A stretch of 34,993 nt of DNA from Streptomyces sp. GKU 895. GTDB taxonomy: Bacteria > Actinomycetota > Actinomycetes > Streptomycetales > Streptomycetaceae. Below, one piece after another: positions 16,673 through 26,504 of this stretch; positions within the stretch are counted from its first letter, which is position 1, and each line of letters starts with the position of its first letter. Location: assembly GCA_002027195.1 (NCBI GenBank), contig MWJO01000093.1, positions 1 to 34,993 of the forward strand, read 5' to 3'. The translations under genes were made by a program, and so were the position numbers. Below the pieces are notes generated by a model. It saw only the letters and a program-made list of their open reading frames with translations, was not told where the DNA came from and ran no database searches.

Positions 16673-19600
16673 ATGATTCGTATTCGTGTACTGGGCCCGG
16701 CCGAGGCTGAAGTCGGCGGAGGCCCAGCCGATCTGGGCAGCCGCAGGCAGCGTGCGGTACTGGCGGTCCTGACCTCGCACCGAGGCCGCGCGGTCTCCTC
16801 GGACCGGCTGATCGAGGACGTGTGGCACGGCAACCCGCCCCAGCGCCCCCTGATCTCCGTACACGCCTACGTGTCCCACCTGCGAAGGGTGCTGGAACCG
16901 CACCGGCCCCCGCGCGCGCCCGCCTCGGTCCTGCTCAGCTCGGCTCAGGGCTACTGTCTTCGGCTGCCGACGACGCCGTCGACGCCTGGCGTTTCGAGGA
17001 CGCCGTGCACCGCTCCCGCACGCAGCCGGCGCACACGGCACGGCAGACCCTGCACGAGGCGCTGAGCTGGTGGCGCGGGGCCGCCTACGGGGAGTTCACC
17101 GACGGGGCGTGGGCCGCGGCCGAGGCGCACCGGCTCGATGAACTGCGGGCGGCCGCACAGGAACTGCTGGTGGCGGCGATCCTGCGGACCGGCGGAGCGG
17201 GCCAGGCGGTGCCGTCAGCGGCCGCGCTGGTGAAGGATCACCCCCTGCGGGAGGAGGGGTGGCGGCTGCTGACGCTGGCCCTGTGGGGGTCGGGCAGCCG
17301 CGGCGAGGCGCTCTCCACGCTGCGCCGCTGCCGTCGCGTCCTCCGCGAGGAACTGGGCCTCGACCCGGGGCAGGCACTGGGCGACTTGGAGCAGGCCCTC
17401 CTCGTACAGGACGCCGAGGTCCTGCACGCCGCTGTGGCCCCCGCTCCGGCAGACGCCGGATCCGTGCGGCTGCCGGGCCGCCCGGTCGCCTCAGCTGAGC
17501 GGCGGCCGTCCGTGCCCGAAGCCCTGGTGGGCCGGGAGGAGGACCTCCTGAGCATCGAGGAACTGCTCACCCCCCACCGCGATGCGGCACAGGTGGCGGT
17601 CTTCCTCGGTGAACCGGGCGTCGGCAAGAGCGCCCTGCTCGCGGCCGCCGCCCAGCTGGCGGCCGACCGGGGAATCAGGGTCCTGCGGCTGCGGAGCGCG
17701 GAAAGCGAGCACGACCTGGCGTTCGCGGGCCTGCACCAGCTGCTGCGCCCCTTGCTGTCCCGGGCCGCGGATCTCCCCGCCCGCCACGGAACGGCCTTGC
17801 GGCAGGCCTTCGGACTTGCCGAACCGGACCACGGCGGCGAGCCCACCGCACGCCTGTACGTGTCGCTGGCCGCGCAGACCCTGCTCTGCCAGGCCGCTGC
17901 CGAAAACCCTCTTGCCCTCCTGGTCGACGACGGGCAGTGGGTCGACCCCGCCTCCTTGGAAGTCCTCAGCTTCCTGGCCCGGCGTGTGGACGGTGAACCC
18001 ATCAGCCTGCTCCTCACCGCCCGAGGCGCCCTGCCGCCGCCGGGCTTCACCCGCGACGTCACCACCCGCACACTCGCGCCGCTGTCCGCAGCCAGGGCAG
18101 CCGAACTCCTCGACCGCCAGCCCGACCCCCCGCAAGGCGCGACACGACAGCAGATCCTCGACCTCGCCGCGGGCAACCCGCTGGCCCTCATCGAACTCGC
18201 CCGGGCGCCGCCGACCGCACCGGCGTCCTGCCGACGACCCCTGCCCCCTGGCAGACCCCCGGCCTCGCCCTCACCACCCGCCTGACCAGCATGTTCGCCA
18301 CGCACCTCACCCAGCTGCCCGCCCCGACCCAGCAGGCCCTGCTGCTGGCCGCGGTCTGCGACACCGGTGAACTCGGCCTCCTGCCCGCCCCCTACACCGA
18401 CCCGGACGTGTGGCAGCCGGCCGCGGACAGAGGCCTCGTCCAGCTCACCGGCGACCACGTCCAGTTCCGGCACCCTCTGATGCGCTCCGCCGTCTATCAC
18501 AGCGCCCCTGCCGAGCGGCGCCGCGCAGCGCACCGAGACCTCGCCGCCCGCCCGCAGCTGACACCCGACCGGCAGGCCTGGCACCTCGCCGCGGCCGCCT
18601 CCGGAACCGACGAACAGGCGGCCACAGCACTGGAAGCCACCGCCGACCGCGCTCTGCGGCGCAGCGCGAGCACTGAAGCCCTCACCGCGATGGAACGCGC
18701 CGCCCAACTCAGCGCCACCCCCCGCACGCGGGCACAGCGGCTGATGCGCACCGCCTATCTCGCCACCTACCAGGAACGGGCCGCCTACGTCAGCGACCTG
18801 GCCACCCGCATCGCGGCCCTCACCGACGACCCGGACATCACCTTCCAGCTCACCCTGCTGCGCGGGTGGGCCGCTTTCGCCCGCAACAGGCCGACGGAGG
18901 CCATCCGGATCCTGCTGCCGGCCGCCCGGGCGCTGGCGCCGCTGGACCCTGACACCGCCCGCTCCGCCCTCGTCACGGCAGTCACCGCGGCCCTGTTCTC
19001 CGGGGTACCGGCCCACCGTGACCAAGTCCTGGCGGCCACGGCCGAGTTCGACACCGGTCATCCCGACGACGCCGTCACACGTCTCTACGCACAGGCCATG
19101 TGCCGGCCGCACCACGAGCCCCATCGCCAGCACGAGGAGCTGCAGCGACTGCTGACCACGACGAAACCGGACATGCGCATCACCTGGCTGCTCAGCGGTG
19201 TGGCCGCCATCCACGACCTGCCCGACCCGTTCCACCCCGTGCCCCCCGTCCTGGCCGACCCCGACCACCCGGACACCGAGAACGCCGGCAACCGGCTGCG
19301 GGTCAGCTCACTGGGCTGGCTCGCCTTCCACCAGGGCCGCATCCGGGCGGCGCAGACCGCCGTCACCCGCACCGCCGACACACCCCCCGGCGAAGAACCC
19401 GGCCTCGCCGACGCACAGGTCCACTCCCTGGCCGGAGCCGTGCTCGCGCTGCGCGGCCAGACCCAGGAGGCCCGCCGGGCCCTGCACGACGCCCTCAGCG
19501 TCGACGCCCACCCCACCGGAAGAGTCAACATCCACGCACGCTGGGCCCTGGGCCTCGCCGCCTGGGCCGACCAGGACCACGAAGAGGCCTACCGCCACCT

Positions 19601-20030
19601 GGCAAGCGCCTTCACCGACGACGGACGCCCCCAGCACTACTACCAGTCGTACTACTGCCTGGCCGCCCTCGCCGCAGCCGCCCGGCACACCGGCGACGCC
19701 GCCCGCATCGCCCACGCCCGCACCGCCGTGGACCAGGCCGTACAGCAGCTCGCCGATGCATCTTCAGCACGCCTGACCCAGCTCCTGCACCACGCCCAGG
19801 CCCTGCTCGCCCACCCCACCCAGGACGCGGAGACCCACTACAAGTACGCCCTGGCCGACCCGCTCGGCGAACAGTGGCCCTTCGAACGCGCCTGCGTGCG
19901 CACCGACTACGGCCACTGGCTCCGCCACGCGAACCGCACCCAGGAGGCACGAGAACAACTCGGCCGCGCCCTGGCCGCCTTTGAGCGTCTCGGCGCCCGC
20001 CCCTGGGTCGCCCAGATCCGCATGCCATGA
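16673..20030 (+). pseudogene. Large SARP-type regulator 2, broken by two frameshifts
   Basis: The gene begins at ATG 16673 (MIRIRVLG) with a winged-helix domain in frame 2. It continues in frame 1 from about 16960-16985 (DDAVDAWRFEDAV, matching the DAVDAWRFE of SARP 1), giving the BTAD domain and an ATPase with GEPGVGKS starting at 17608 and LLVDDGQWVD. It then moves to frame 3 at about 18205 (from NPLALIELARA to ADRTGVLPTT) for the remaining helical region. The span of 3358 nt plus two lost bases is exactly 1120 codons, so two single-base deletions restore a ~1119-aa protein. The ATPase resembles that of large LuxR (LAL) regulators more than those of SARP 1 and 3, so it is not a simple duplicate. 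The conserved sequence across all three pieces favours recent mutation or sequencing error. Confidence 0.85.
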
Positions 20031-20070
20031 CCGAAGGTGTGCCGCGCCCGCAGACTAGGCTGGGCTTGTC

Positions 20071-23000
20071 ATGATCAAAGTAAAAGTGCTCGGATCGTTC
20101 CGGATCGAGGCCGACGGCCACGCGGTGGACGTGAGCGGGCGCCTTCCCCGGCTGCTCCTGGCACAACTGCTGATCGCCCGCGGGACCGTGGTGCCCACGG
20201 AGCAGCTCATCGAGCGGCTGTGGCCGGCGAAGACCCCGCCCAGCGCCCAGCCGACGTTGCACGCGTACGTCGCCCGTCTGCGGCGCGCCCTGGAACCGCA
20301 ACGGCCCCCACGGGCCCCCGCACGACTGCTGATCAGCGCGCCGTACGGCTACGCCCTGGTCCTGGAACAGGACGCGGTGGACGCCTGGGTGTTCGAGCGG
20401 CGGGTGATGGACCGTCCGGCGGGGGAGCGGACGCCCCAGGCCGTCGCGGAGCTGGCCGACACGCTTGCCCTGTGGGGCGGGCAGCCGTACGCGGAGTTCA
20501 CGGACGAGCCGTGGACCGTCGGCGAGCGCGCCCGCCTGGAGGAGATGCACCGAACCGCCCGCGAGCGGCTCGCCGCGGCCCGCCTCGGCACCGGACTCGT
20601 GGACCAGACACTGGCCGACGCGGACGCCCTGACGCAGGAACAGCCGCTCCACGAGGAAGCCTGGCGGCTGCTGGCGCTGGCCCTGTGGGCCAAGGAACGC
20701 CAAGGCGAAGCCCTGGGCGCGCTGCGACGGGCCCGGCGCGCGCTCGACGAGGAACTGGGAGTCGAACCCGGCGCCTCCCTGGTGGAATTGGAGCAGGCTC
20801 TGCTGCACCAGCGCCGGGACGTGCTGCAACGCGCGACGGGGACGGGCGCCGCGCCCGAAGCGCCGACCACGCTCGCGGCCGACCGTCTCCTGGGCCGCGA
20901 GGCCGAGTTGGGGGTCCTGGCAGCCGCGGCGGATCGGGCACGGCAAGGCCACGCCCAGGTGGTCCTGGTCTCCGGCGAGGCCGGTATCGGCAAGTCGAGC
21001 CTGCTGGAGACGGGCATCAGCCAACTGCCCCGGCAGGGCTGGCTGACGGGGTTCGGGCAATGCCCCGAGACAGACGGCGCCCCACCCGGCTGGGCCTGGC
21101 ACGACATGCTGCCCGGCCTCGCGCGGGTCGCCCCGCCCGGCCCGTACACCGCGGCGCTGGCGCCGCTGCTCACTCCCGACGACGCAGCCGGTTTCGGCCA
21201 GTCCGACGGCAGCCCCGCCCAACGGTTCCGCCTGCACAAAGCACTCGTCGGCTGGCTCCGGGAGACCGCCCTGCGCCGCCCGCTGGCGATCGTGCTGGAC
21301 GACCTGCACCGAGGCGACCAGGAAAGCGTCGAGCTGTTCCTGCTCTGCGCCGAGCAGCTGCGCGACGTACCGGTGCTGCTGGTGGGCTCCTACCGTCCCG
21401 GAGAAGGCGACCTGACCGGTGCACTGGCCCGCCTGGCCGTCCTCGCGCCCGCACGGGTGGCCCTCGGCGGACTGTCGCAGGGCCACGCGACGGAACTGCT
21501 GCGGCGCGGTGCATCCGACATGAGCGATCACGTCGCGGCGGCCCTGGCCGAACGCACCGGAGGCAACCCCTTCTACCTTCGGGAGAGCTCGCTCCTGCTG
21601 GCCGGCGAGGGCGAACAGCAGGCGCTGGAAGCCGTCCCCCAAGGCGTCCAGGACGTCCTCAAGCGCCGACTGGCCCTCCTGCCACCCGCCGTCACGGCCG
21701 GACTGCGTCTCGCCGCCGTCGCCGGACGCGAAAGCCCGCTCACCCTCCTTCTCCGCGCCACCGACAAGGACCCCGAGCAGCTGCTCGACGCCCTGGAAGC
21801 GGGCGTCACCGCAGGACTGCTCACCGAACCCCGCCCCGGCACCGTCCGCTTCACGCACGCCCTGGTACGCGACGCCCTCGCCGCCGACCTCACCCACCTG
21901 GGGCTGGCCAGGCTGCACTCCCGCCTGGGCAGGGCCCTGATGTCCCTCGGCTCCGACGACGTCGCCACCACCGCCCACCACCTCCTCCAGGCGGCTGCGG
22001 TCCTCACCGCCGACGCCGGGCCCGCGGTCCGCCACGCCCTGCTCGCGGGCGAGCAGGCAGTACGCCGCTACGCCCCGCAGAACGCCGAAGCCATACTGAG
22101 CGCAGCGCTCGACCTCCTCACCGGCCACCCCGAAGCCTTCGCCGACCAGGACGCCGCCCGGCTGCGCGTGTCGGCCCTGGGCCAACTGGTGGACTGCCGG
22201 ATCCGCATGGGAGCGATCGTCCCGGCGCGCGAGGCCCAACAGGAAGCCGTACGCGTGGCCCGGGCGGAACGGCAGGCCGGCCGCCCCACCGAGACCCCCG
22301 AGACCGAACCCGCCGCCTCGCGCACCGACCTGCTGATCGCCGCCTACACGACCTGGACCGAACCGACCCCCTGGCGGGTGCGCGCCTACGCGGTGTCCGA
22401 CCCCGAGGCCGTCGAGGAACTGGACATGCTGCTGGCGCGCCCGGACCTCACCGACCGGCAACGATGCCTGCTCCTCGACCAGCTGGCCGACGCCCTCGAC
22501 GACTCCGACCCGAGCGCCGTGGACGTAGCACACCAGGCGGTGCGGTTGGCCCGCGCCGCGGGCGAACCCCGGCTGCGAGGACTGACCCTGACCTCACTGC
22601 TGCGCCGCATCGACTGCGACCTCCACCCCGAGACCTACGAGCGGCTCCACCGCGAACTCACCGAGGTGGCCGCCGCCGAGGACAGCCCCGAGTACTCCTG
22701 GATGAGCCACTACATCGCCGCCCGGATCGCCGCCGGCCGCAACGACCCGGCACAGATGGAGCGTTGCCTCACCCGCGCGGACGACATCGCCCGCACCTAC
22801 GAGCTCCAGGGCCTGTTCGCGGTGGCCCGGCTACGGCACTGCATGCTCGCCATGGCACAGGGCCGGTTCGACGACGCCGAGCGCACTCTGGCGGAGGCGG
22901 TGGACGAACTCCGGGCACGAGGAGCCGTCGATCTCAGCGGCCTGGCCGCCCTGAGCATGGGCTGCATCCGGGTCCAGCAAGGACGTCTCGCCGAGATGCT

Positions 23001-23442
23001 GCCCATGCTGCTCGCGGTGTGGGAGCAGTACCAGCCGGTCAACGAAGCCCTCACCGCGCTCTCCCTGGCCGTCGCCGGCCGCCTCGAAGAAGCCCGCGCC
23101 GTCCTGGACCAACGCCTCCCCATCCAACGCGACTTCGCCTACGTCGTCCTCACCCAACTGCGCGGCATGGCCGCGGTCGCCTTCGACGACCGCACACTCG
23201 CCGCGGAGGTCTACCAGGACCTGCTCCCCCTGCACACCCTGGCAGGAGGCGTGAGCAACCTCTCCATGGCCTTCCGGCCCGTCGCGCAGACCCTCGGCGA
23301 ACTCGCCCAGTACCTGGACCGCCCGGACCAGGCACGCCACCACTACCTTGAGGCGCAGCGGGTGGCCACCGCCTGGAACTCCGCGCACTGGGCGGACGAC
23401 GCTCGAACCGCCCTGGCAGGACTGCCGCAGATGTCCGCGTAG
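20071..23442 (+). CDS. Large SARP/AfsR-type regulator 3 (BTAD + STAND ATPase + helical repeats)
   Basis: This 1123-aa regulator has an N-terminal winged helix (VKVLGSFRIEADG; RLLLAQLLIARGTVVP; EQLIERLW) and a BTAD domain to ~255. The ATPase has Walker A GEAGIGKS at 302-309 and IVLDDLH with D410/D411, and a helical-repeat C-terminus follows. It parallels SARP 1 along its length: NPFYLRESSLLLAGEG against NPFYVLESARLLASEG, and TAWNSAHWADDARTAL against RTWNSPHCAEAAHRAL. This marks an ancient duplication. ATG 20071 lies only 40 nt after the stop of SARP 2, so co-transcription is possible. The first codons are unusually A-rich (ATGATCAAAGTAAAAG), a feature that helps initiation. The target genes are unknown; no biosynthetic cluster is adjacent. 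Confidence 0.9.
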   Translation: MIKVKVLGSFRIEADGHAVDVSGRLPRLLLAQLLIARGTVVPTEQLIERLWPAKTPPSAQPTLHAYVARLRRALEPQRPPRAPARLLISAPYGYALVLEQDAVDAWVFERRVMDRPAGERTPQAVAELADTLALWGGQPYAEFTDEPWTVGERARLEEMHRTARERLAAARLGTGLVDQTLADADALTQEQPLHEEAWRLLALALWAKERQGEALGALRRARRALDEELGVEPGASLVELEQALLHQRRDVLQRATGTGAAPEAPTTLAADRLLGREAELGVLAAAADRARQGHAQVVLVSGEAGIGKSSLLETGISQLPRQGWLTGFGQCPETDGAPPGWAWHDMLPGLARVAPPGPYTAALAPLLTPDDAAGFGQSDGSPAQRFRLHKALVGWLRETALRRPLAIVLDDLHRGDQESVELFLLCAEQLRDVPVLLVGSYRPGEGDLTGALARLAVLAPARVALGGLSQGHATELLRRGASDMSDHVAAALAERTGGNPFYLRESSLLLAGEGEQQALEAVPQGVQDVLKRRLALLPPAVTAGLRLAAVAGRESPLTLLLRATDKDPEQLLDALEAGVTAGLLTEPRPGTVRFTHALVRDALAADLTHLGLARLHSRLGRALMSLGSDDVATTAHHLLQAAAVLTADAGPAVRHALLAGEQAVRRYAPQNAEAILSAALDLLTGHPEAFADQDAARLRVSALGQLVDCRIRMGAIVPAREAQQEAVRVARAERQAGRPTETPETEPAASRTDLLIAAYTTWTEPTPWRVRAYAVSDPEAVEELDMLLARPDLTDRQRCLLLDQLADALDDSDPSAVDVAHQAVRLARAAGEPRLRGLTLTSLLRRIDCDLHPETYERLHRELTEVAAAEDSPEYSWMSHYIAARIAAGRNDPAQMERCLTRADDIARTYELQGLFAVARLRHCMLAMAQGRFDDAERTLAEAVDELRARGAVDLSGLAALSMGCIRVQQGRLAEMLPMLLAVWEQYQPVNEALTALSLAVAGRLEEARAVLDQRLPIQRDFAYVVLTQLRGMAAVAFDDRTLAAEVYQDLLPLHTLAGGVSNLSMAFRPVAQTLGELAQYLDRPDQARHHYLEAQRVATAWNSAHWADDARTALAGLPQMSA

Positions 23443-23449
23443 CAGCCCC

Positions 23450-24376
23450 TCATCCCGCAGGCACCCGTTCGACGAGCTCGGCCACAAACGCCGCCGCGAG
23501 TTCGAGGAACCGCTGAGGTGAATCGGCCGTCAGCTGGAGGTCCACGAGCACCTCGTCGTTGTCCTCCGTGCACATCAGCCGGAGATGGTCACAGATCTGG
23601 CGAACGGTCCCCCGCTGGAACGACTCCGCGGCATCGGCCCCGGACGCGGTGATCTCCGCGTTGACCCGGAACACCCGGCGCAGACCCGCCGGATCACGCC
23701 CCGCCCGCTCGGCCGCCTCGGCCGCGACGGCCCAAAGACCCCGGAAGTACGGCAACGGCATCGAGGCCCCCAACCAGCCGTCCGCGCGCCGGCCGACACG
23801 CTCCAGCGCGGGCGGGGTGAAGCCACCCAGCAGCACCGGCGGCCTCGGACGCTGTTGAGGCTTCGGCAGGATCGTCGACTCGGGAATCCGCCACAACGCG
23901 CCCGCGTGAACGACGGGATCGCACTGCCATACGGCGTCCAGAACGTCGAGCGTCTCCTCCAGCCGCGCGCCACGGCCCTGCCAGGGCACCCCGGCGGCCG
24001 CGTACTCCTCACGCATCCAGCCCAGCCCGAGCCCCACGTCCAAACGCCCGTGACTGATCAGATCGAGCGTCGTCAGCGAGCGGGCGAGCACCAGCGGAGG
24101 CTGCCACAGGGCGTTGAGCGTGCTGCTCCCGAGCCGCACCCGTTCGGTGACCGTGGCCGCCACCGTCAGCGCGAGCAGCGGGTCGAGGTGAGTGCCGTAC
24201 CGCAGCGGCATGGGCTTGCCACCGGCGTACCCGTCGGGAGGGATGATCGGAGCCAGAAGCCGATCAGCCGCCCAGAGACTGTGGCAGCCCAGCGTCTCCA
24301 GGGCCGCGCACATCGTGGCGGTGTGGTCAGGGTCGGCGAACGGGCCGAACTGGGGGACGGCGAATCCGATGCGCAT
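23450..24376 (-). CDS. LLM-class F420-dependent oxidoreductase
   Basis: This 308-aa protein has the luciferase-like monooxygenase fold used by F420- or FMN-dependent oxidoreductases. Characteristic segments are IGFAVPQFGPFADPD at the N-terminus, LRYGTHLDPLLALTVAA, RVRLGSSTLNALWQPP, and GRLDVGLGLGWMREEY, followed by PPVLLGGFTPPALERV. The substrate cannot be read from the sequence. It ends 7 nt from the convergent SARP 3 stop without a visible hairpin. Upstream on the same strand, after ~50 nt, lies the second hemerythrin gene, mirroring the hemerythrin plus redox-protein pair on the left side of the SARP array. Confidence 0.88.
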   Translation of the reverse strand: MRIGFAVPQFGPFADPDHTATMCAALETLGCHSLWAADRLLAPIIPPDGYAGGKPMPLRYGTHLDPLLALTVAATVTERVRLGSSTLNALWQPPLVLARSLTTLDLISHGRLDVGLGLGWMREEYAAAGVPWQGRGARLEETLDVLDAVWQCDPVVHAGALWRIPESTILPKPQQRPRPPVLLGGFTPPALERVGRRADGWLGASMPLPYFRGLWAVAAEAAERAGRDPAGLRRVFRVNAEITASGADAAESFQRGTVRQICDHLRLMCTEDNDEVLVDLQLTADSPQRFLELAAAFVAELVERVPAG

Positions 24377-24424
24377 CGGTGGGAGTTCCTCGATCGGTAC
24401 GGGACAGGGCGGACGTCGGGACCG

Positions 24425-25117
24425 TCAGACCGCTCGACCGGCCGCGTCCTCGCCGCAGACGCGCCGGATCTCACGGCGGTACTGCCGTTTCCCCACCACC
24501 CTCCACAACAGCCGGGCGGGAAAGGGCAACCGGGCAAGGAACTCCCGACGCTCGTCAGCCGGGCTGTCCTCCAGAATGGCGCCCAGCGCGATCATCAACC
24601 GGTTCCGCGGCGTCTCGGCAAGGCCCCGCTCTCCCACCGCACGCCACTGCTGCTCGGTCACGTGAAGGGCGACCAGCGGCATGACCTCCCGCTCCTCCTC
24701 ATCGAGATGCGAGCACAGCTGCTGGTGATGCTTGCGCAGCGCCTCCACCAGCTCGTCACGCACCTCGGGCCGTACCTCCGGCTGCCACCGGTCCATGAGC
24801 CCCTGGACCACCGCGATCCCCTCGTCGAGCTCGCGATGCTGCGCCTCCATCGCCAGAACCTGCTCGGCGGCCAGATGCAGCTGAGGCAACAACACCGGCC
24901 ACAACAGCTCGTCCTCACCGGTGTGGTGGGTGTGCAGGCCCTCGGAGTAGAGCCGCCAGTGCTCCGCAAGAACCAGAGCACGAGCACTGTCGCCCCGGCG
25001 CACCCCTTGAACGAGCTCGGCCAGCAGCCGCGACTCACGACGAAACACCCGATGGACCATCGCCATCTCGCGGGTGTAGGGGTGCACGGTGGATTCGGAT
25101 GTGTTGCTGGAGGTCAT
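24425..25117 (-). CDS. Hemerythrin HHE-domain protein (right copy)
   Basis: This 230-aa paralogue of the protein at 12147-12839 has exactly the same length. It shares VHRVFRRES, HTHHTGEDELLWPVLLP, SHLDEEEREVMPLVALH, RLMIALGAILED and the C-terminal RLLWRVVGKRQY. The His/Glu-rich segments are the expected di-iron ligands. ATG 25117 gives MTSSNTSES before the conserved core. It probably forms a unit with the LLM oxidoreductase downstream. Role inferred: binding of O2, NO or a related redox signal. Confidence 0.88.
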   Translation of the reverse strand: MTSSNTSESTVHPYTREMAMVHRVFRRESRLLAELVQGVRRGDSARALVLAEHWRLYSEGLHTHHTGEDELLWPVLLPQLHLAAEQVLAMEAQHRELDEGIAVVQGLMDRWQPEVRPEVRDELVEALRKHHQQLCSHLDEEEREVMPLVALHVTEQQWRAVGERGLAETPRNRLMIALGAILEDSPADERREFLARLPFPARLLWRVVGKRQYRREIRRVCGEDAAGRAV

Positions 25118-25382
25118 GCCGCCCAGTGTCCTGAGCCCAATTGCAGAACCCTTGTAAGGGACTTGCCGGACAGGAAAAGGGGCGTAGCTCAGAAACCGCC
25201 TCCGGTCTCAGTGACGCGGGTCACCGGATCTTCCCCGTATCCGTCTCGTCCGACCGACAACCCCGAGGGACTTGGGACGTCTGTCGGGGTGGATGCGCCT
25301 CCAGCAGAGGGCCGCCGCACGGGAAGCCACCCATGGCGGACGGTCAGCCAACACATCGAAGCCGATGATTCGAGGATCGAAG

Positions 25383-25688
25383 ATGTCAGTACGTCAAGCC
25401 GCTGTCCGCGGCCTCCGTTCGGGCCGGGTTCGTGTCGCGCTGGGCCTCTCGGTCGTGGGCGCCACGCTCGCCCTCGGCGCGGCCGCCTCGGCCCAGGCCA
25501 CGGCGAGTGCCCCCGCCGAGCCGCAGAAGGCGCACGTGACGCACACGTCCGGGGCGCAGACGCTCGACGAGAGCTCCGAGACGGACGTCCCCGCGGACGC
25601 GAAGCCCGCGCAGACCGCCCCGCCCTGCCCCGGAGGACTCGACGTCTGCGACGCGGACGCCGTGCAGGTCACCACTCCGGCCCGCTGA
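25383..25688 (+). CDS. Small secreted protein of unknown function
   Basis: This 101-aa protein has a clear signal peptide: basic SVRQAAVRGLRSGRVRV, hydrophobic ALGLSVVGATLALGAAA, then a cleavage site near ASA-QA. The mature part is polar with many Ala, Thr and Asp and two Cys near the C-terminus (PPCPGGLDVCDAD), possibly forming one disulfide. ATG 25383 has GAGGA about 7 nt upstream; an in-frame ATG at 25365 lacks such a site. Located between the hemerythrin and sigma-factor genes, with a strong hairpin after it. No family recognised. Confidence 0.65.
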   Translation: MSVRQAAVRGLRSGRVRVALGLSVVGATLALGAAASAQATASAPAEPQKAHVTHTSGAQTLDESSETDVPADAKPAQTAPPCPGGLDVCDADAVQVTTPAR

Positions 25689-25778
25689 CGCTCTTCAACA
25701 TCGTGGCCCGCTGATCGACGTCAGGTCTTTCGGTGATCCCACCTGAAGGCACGCTGCATTGCTCAGGCCAGGCAGCAC

Positions 25779-25810
25779 GTCCGTCCGCCCGGGTCTCCGG
25801 GCGGACGGAC
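25779..25810. terminator. Hairpin between the secreted-protein gene and the sigma-factor gene
   Basis: Perfect 14-bp arms, GTCCGTCCGCCCGG (25779-25792) and its complement (25797-25810), with a 4-nt loop GTCT. It can terminate the upstream gene, but it ends only 25 nt before the sigma-factor GTG, so it may instead lie in that gene's leader and act as an attenuator. Confidence 0.75.
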
Positions 25811-25835
25811 CGGTCCCGCAACATCCAGGAGACCT

Positions 25836-26504
25836 GTGAGTACAGCGACGATCCCCACCGCCGCAACGCCGGTGACCTGGTGGCGGAGCATGTCCAGCCG
25901 ACTGGATCTGAGACGCCGACAGCAGGACGGACGCGCTCTGCGTTCACCGACGAGTCGTCAGGAAGGCGGCAGGAAGCTGTTCAAAGCCGCGCCCATCGGC
26001 ACGGCGACAACCGGGGACGACCACGGCTTCAGCGAGCTCTACCACCATCGCCGGCTGGAACTGGTGCGGCTGGCCCTGCTTCTGGTGGACGACCTTCCCA
26101 CGGCGGAGGACGTCGTGCAGGACGCGTTCGCAGCGCTCCTGCGCCGCCATGGCCGTCGGCTCGCGGACCTGGACGACCCCGAGGCGTACCTGCGCACCTG
26201 TGTGGTCAACACGGCCCGCTCGGTTCTGCGCCGACGCCGTACGGCACGTGCCTACATTCCTGAGCGTGCACGCCATGTCCCGTCCGCCGACAAGAGCGTG
26301 CTCCTCGCCGAGACCCATCAAGAGGTGATCGACGCACTGCAGCGTCTCACCCGCCGGCAGCGTGAGGTGTTGGTCCTGCGCTACTGGTCGGCCCTCACCG
26401 AAGCCCAGATCGCCGACACTCTCGGAATCTCCCGCGGGACGGTCAAATCAACCGCCAGCCGCGCCCTGGACGCTCTCGGCAGACAACTGGAGATACCTCG
26501 ATGA
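25836..26504 (+). CDS. ECF sigma factor, SigE-like
   Basis: This 222-aa extracytoplasmic-function sigma factor recruits RNA polymerase to a specific promoter set. Region 2 spans about residues 62-130 (FSELYHHRRLELVRLALLL, then DVVQDAFAALLRR, then AYLRTCVVNTARSVLRRRR). Region 4 spans about 165-218 (LTRRQREVLVLRYWSALTEAQ, with the helix-turn-helix IADTLGISRGTVKSTASRAL). GTG 25836 has AGGAGA close upstream; the first ~55 residues are not conserved and a later start such as M19 is possible. Its stop overlaps a 23-codon ORF (ATGA), which in turn overlaps a membrane-protein gene, a typical sigma/anti-sigma layout. Confidence 0.9.
   Translation: MSTATIPTAATPVTWWRSMSSRLDLRRRQQDGRALRSPTSRQEGGRKLFKAAPIGTATTGDDHGFSELYHHRRLELVRLALLLVDDLPTAEDVVQDAFAALLRRHGRRLADLDDPEAYLRTCVVNTARSVLRRRRTARAYIPERARHVPSADKSVLLAETHQEVIDALQRLTRRQREVLVLRYWSALTEAQIADTLGISRGTVKSTASRALDALGRQLEIPR

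Noticed and set aside
19612..22533. Very long minus-strand open frame opposite SARP 2 and SARP 3
   Set aside because: A Gly/Gln-rich antisense shadow that crosses two real genes and their gap.
25181..25260. GGGGCGTAGCTCAG resembles the 5' end of a tRNA
   Set aside because: There is no B-box (GGTTCGA-like) at the right distance, no matching acceptor strand and no cloverleaf pairing. Taken as chance.
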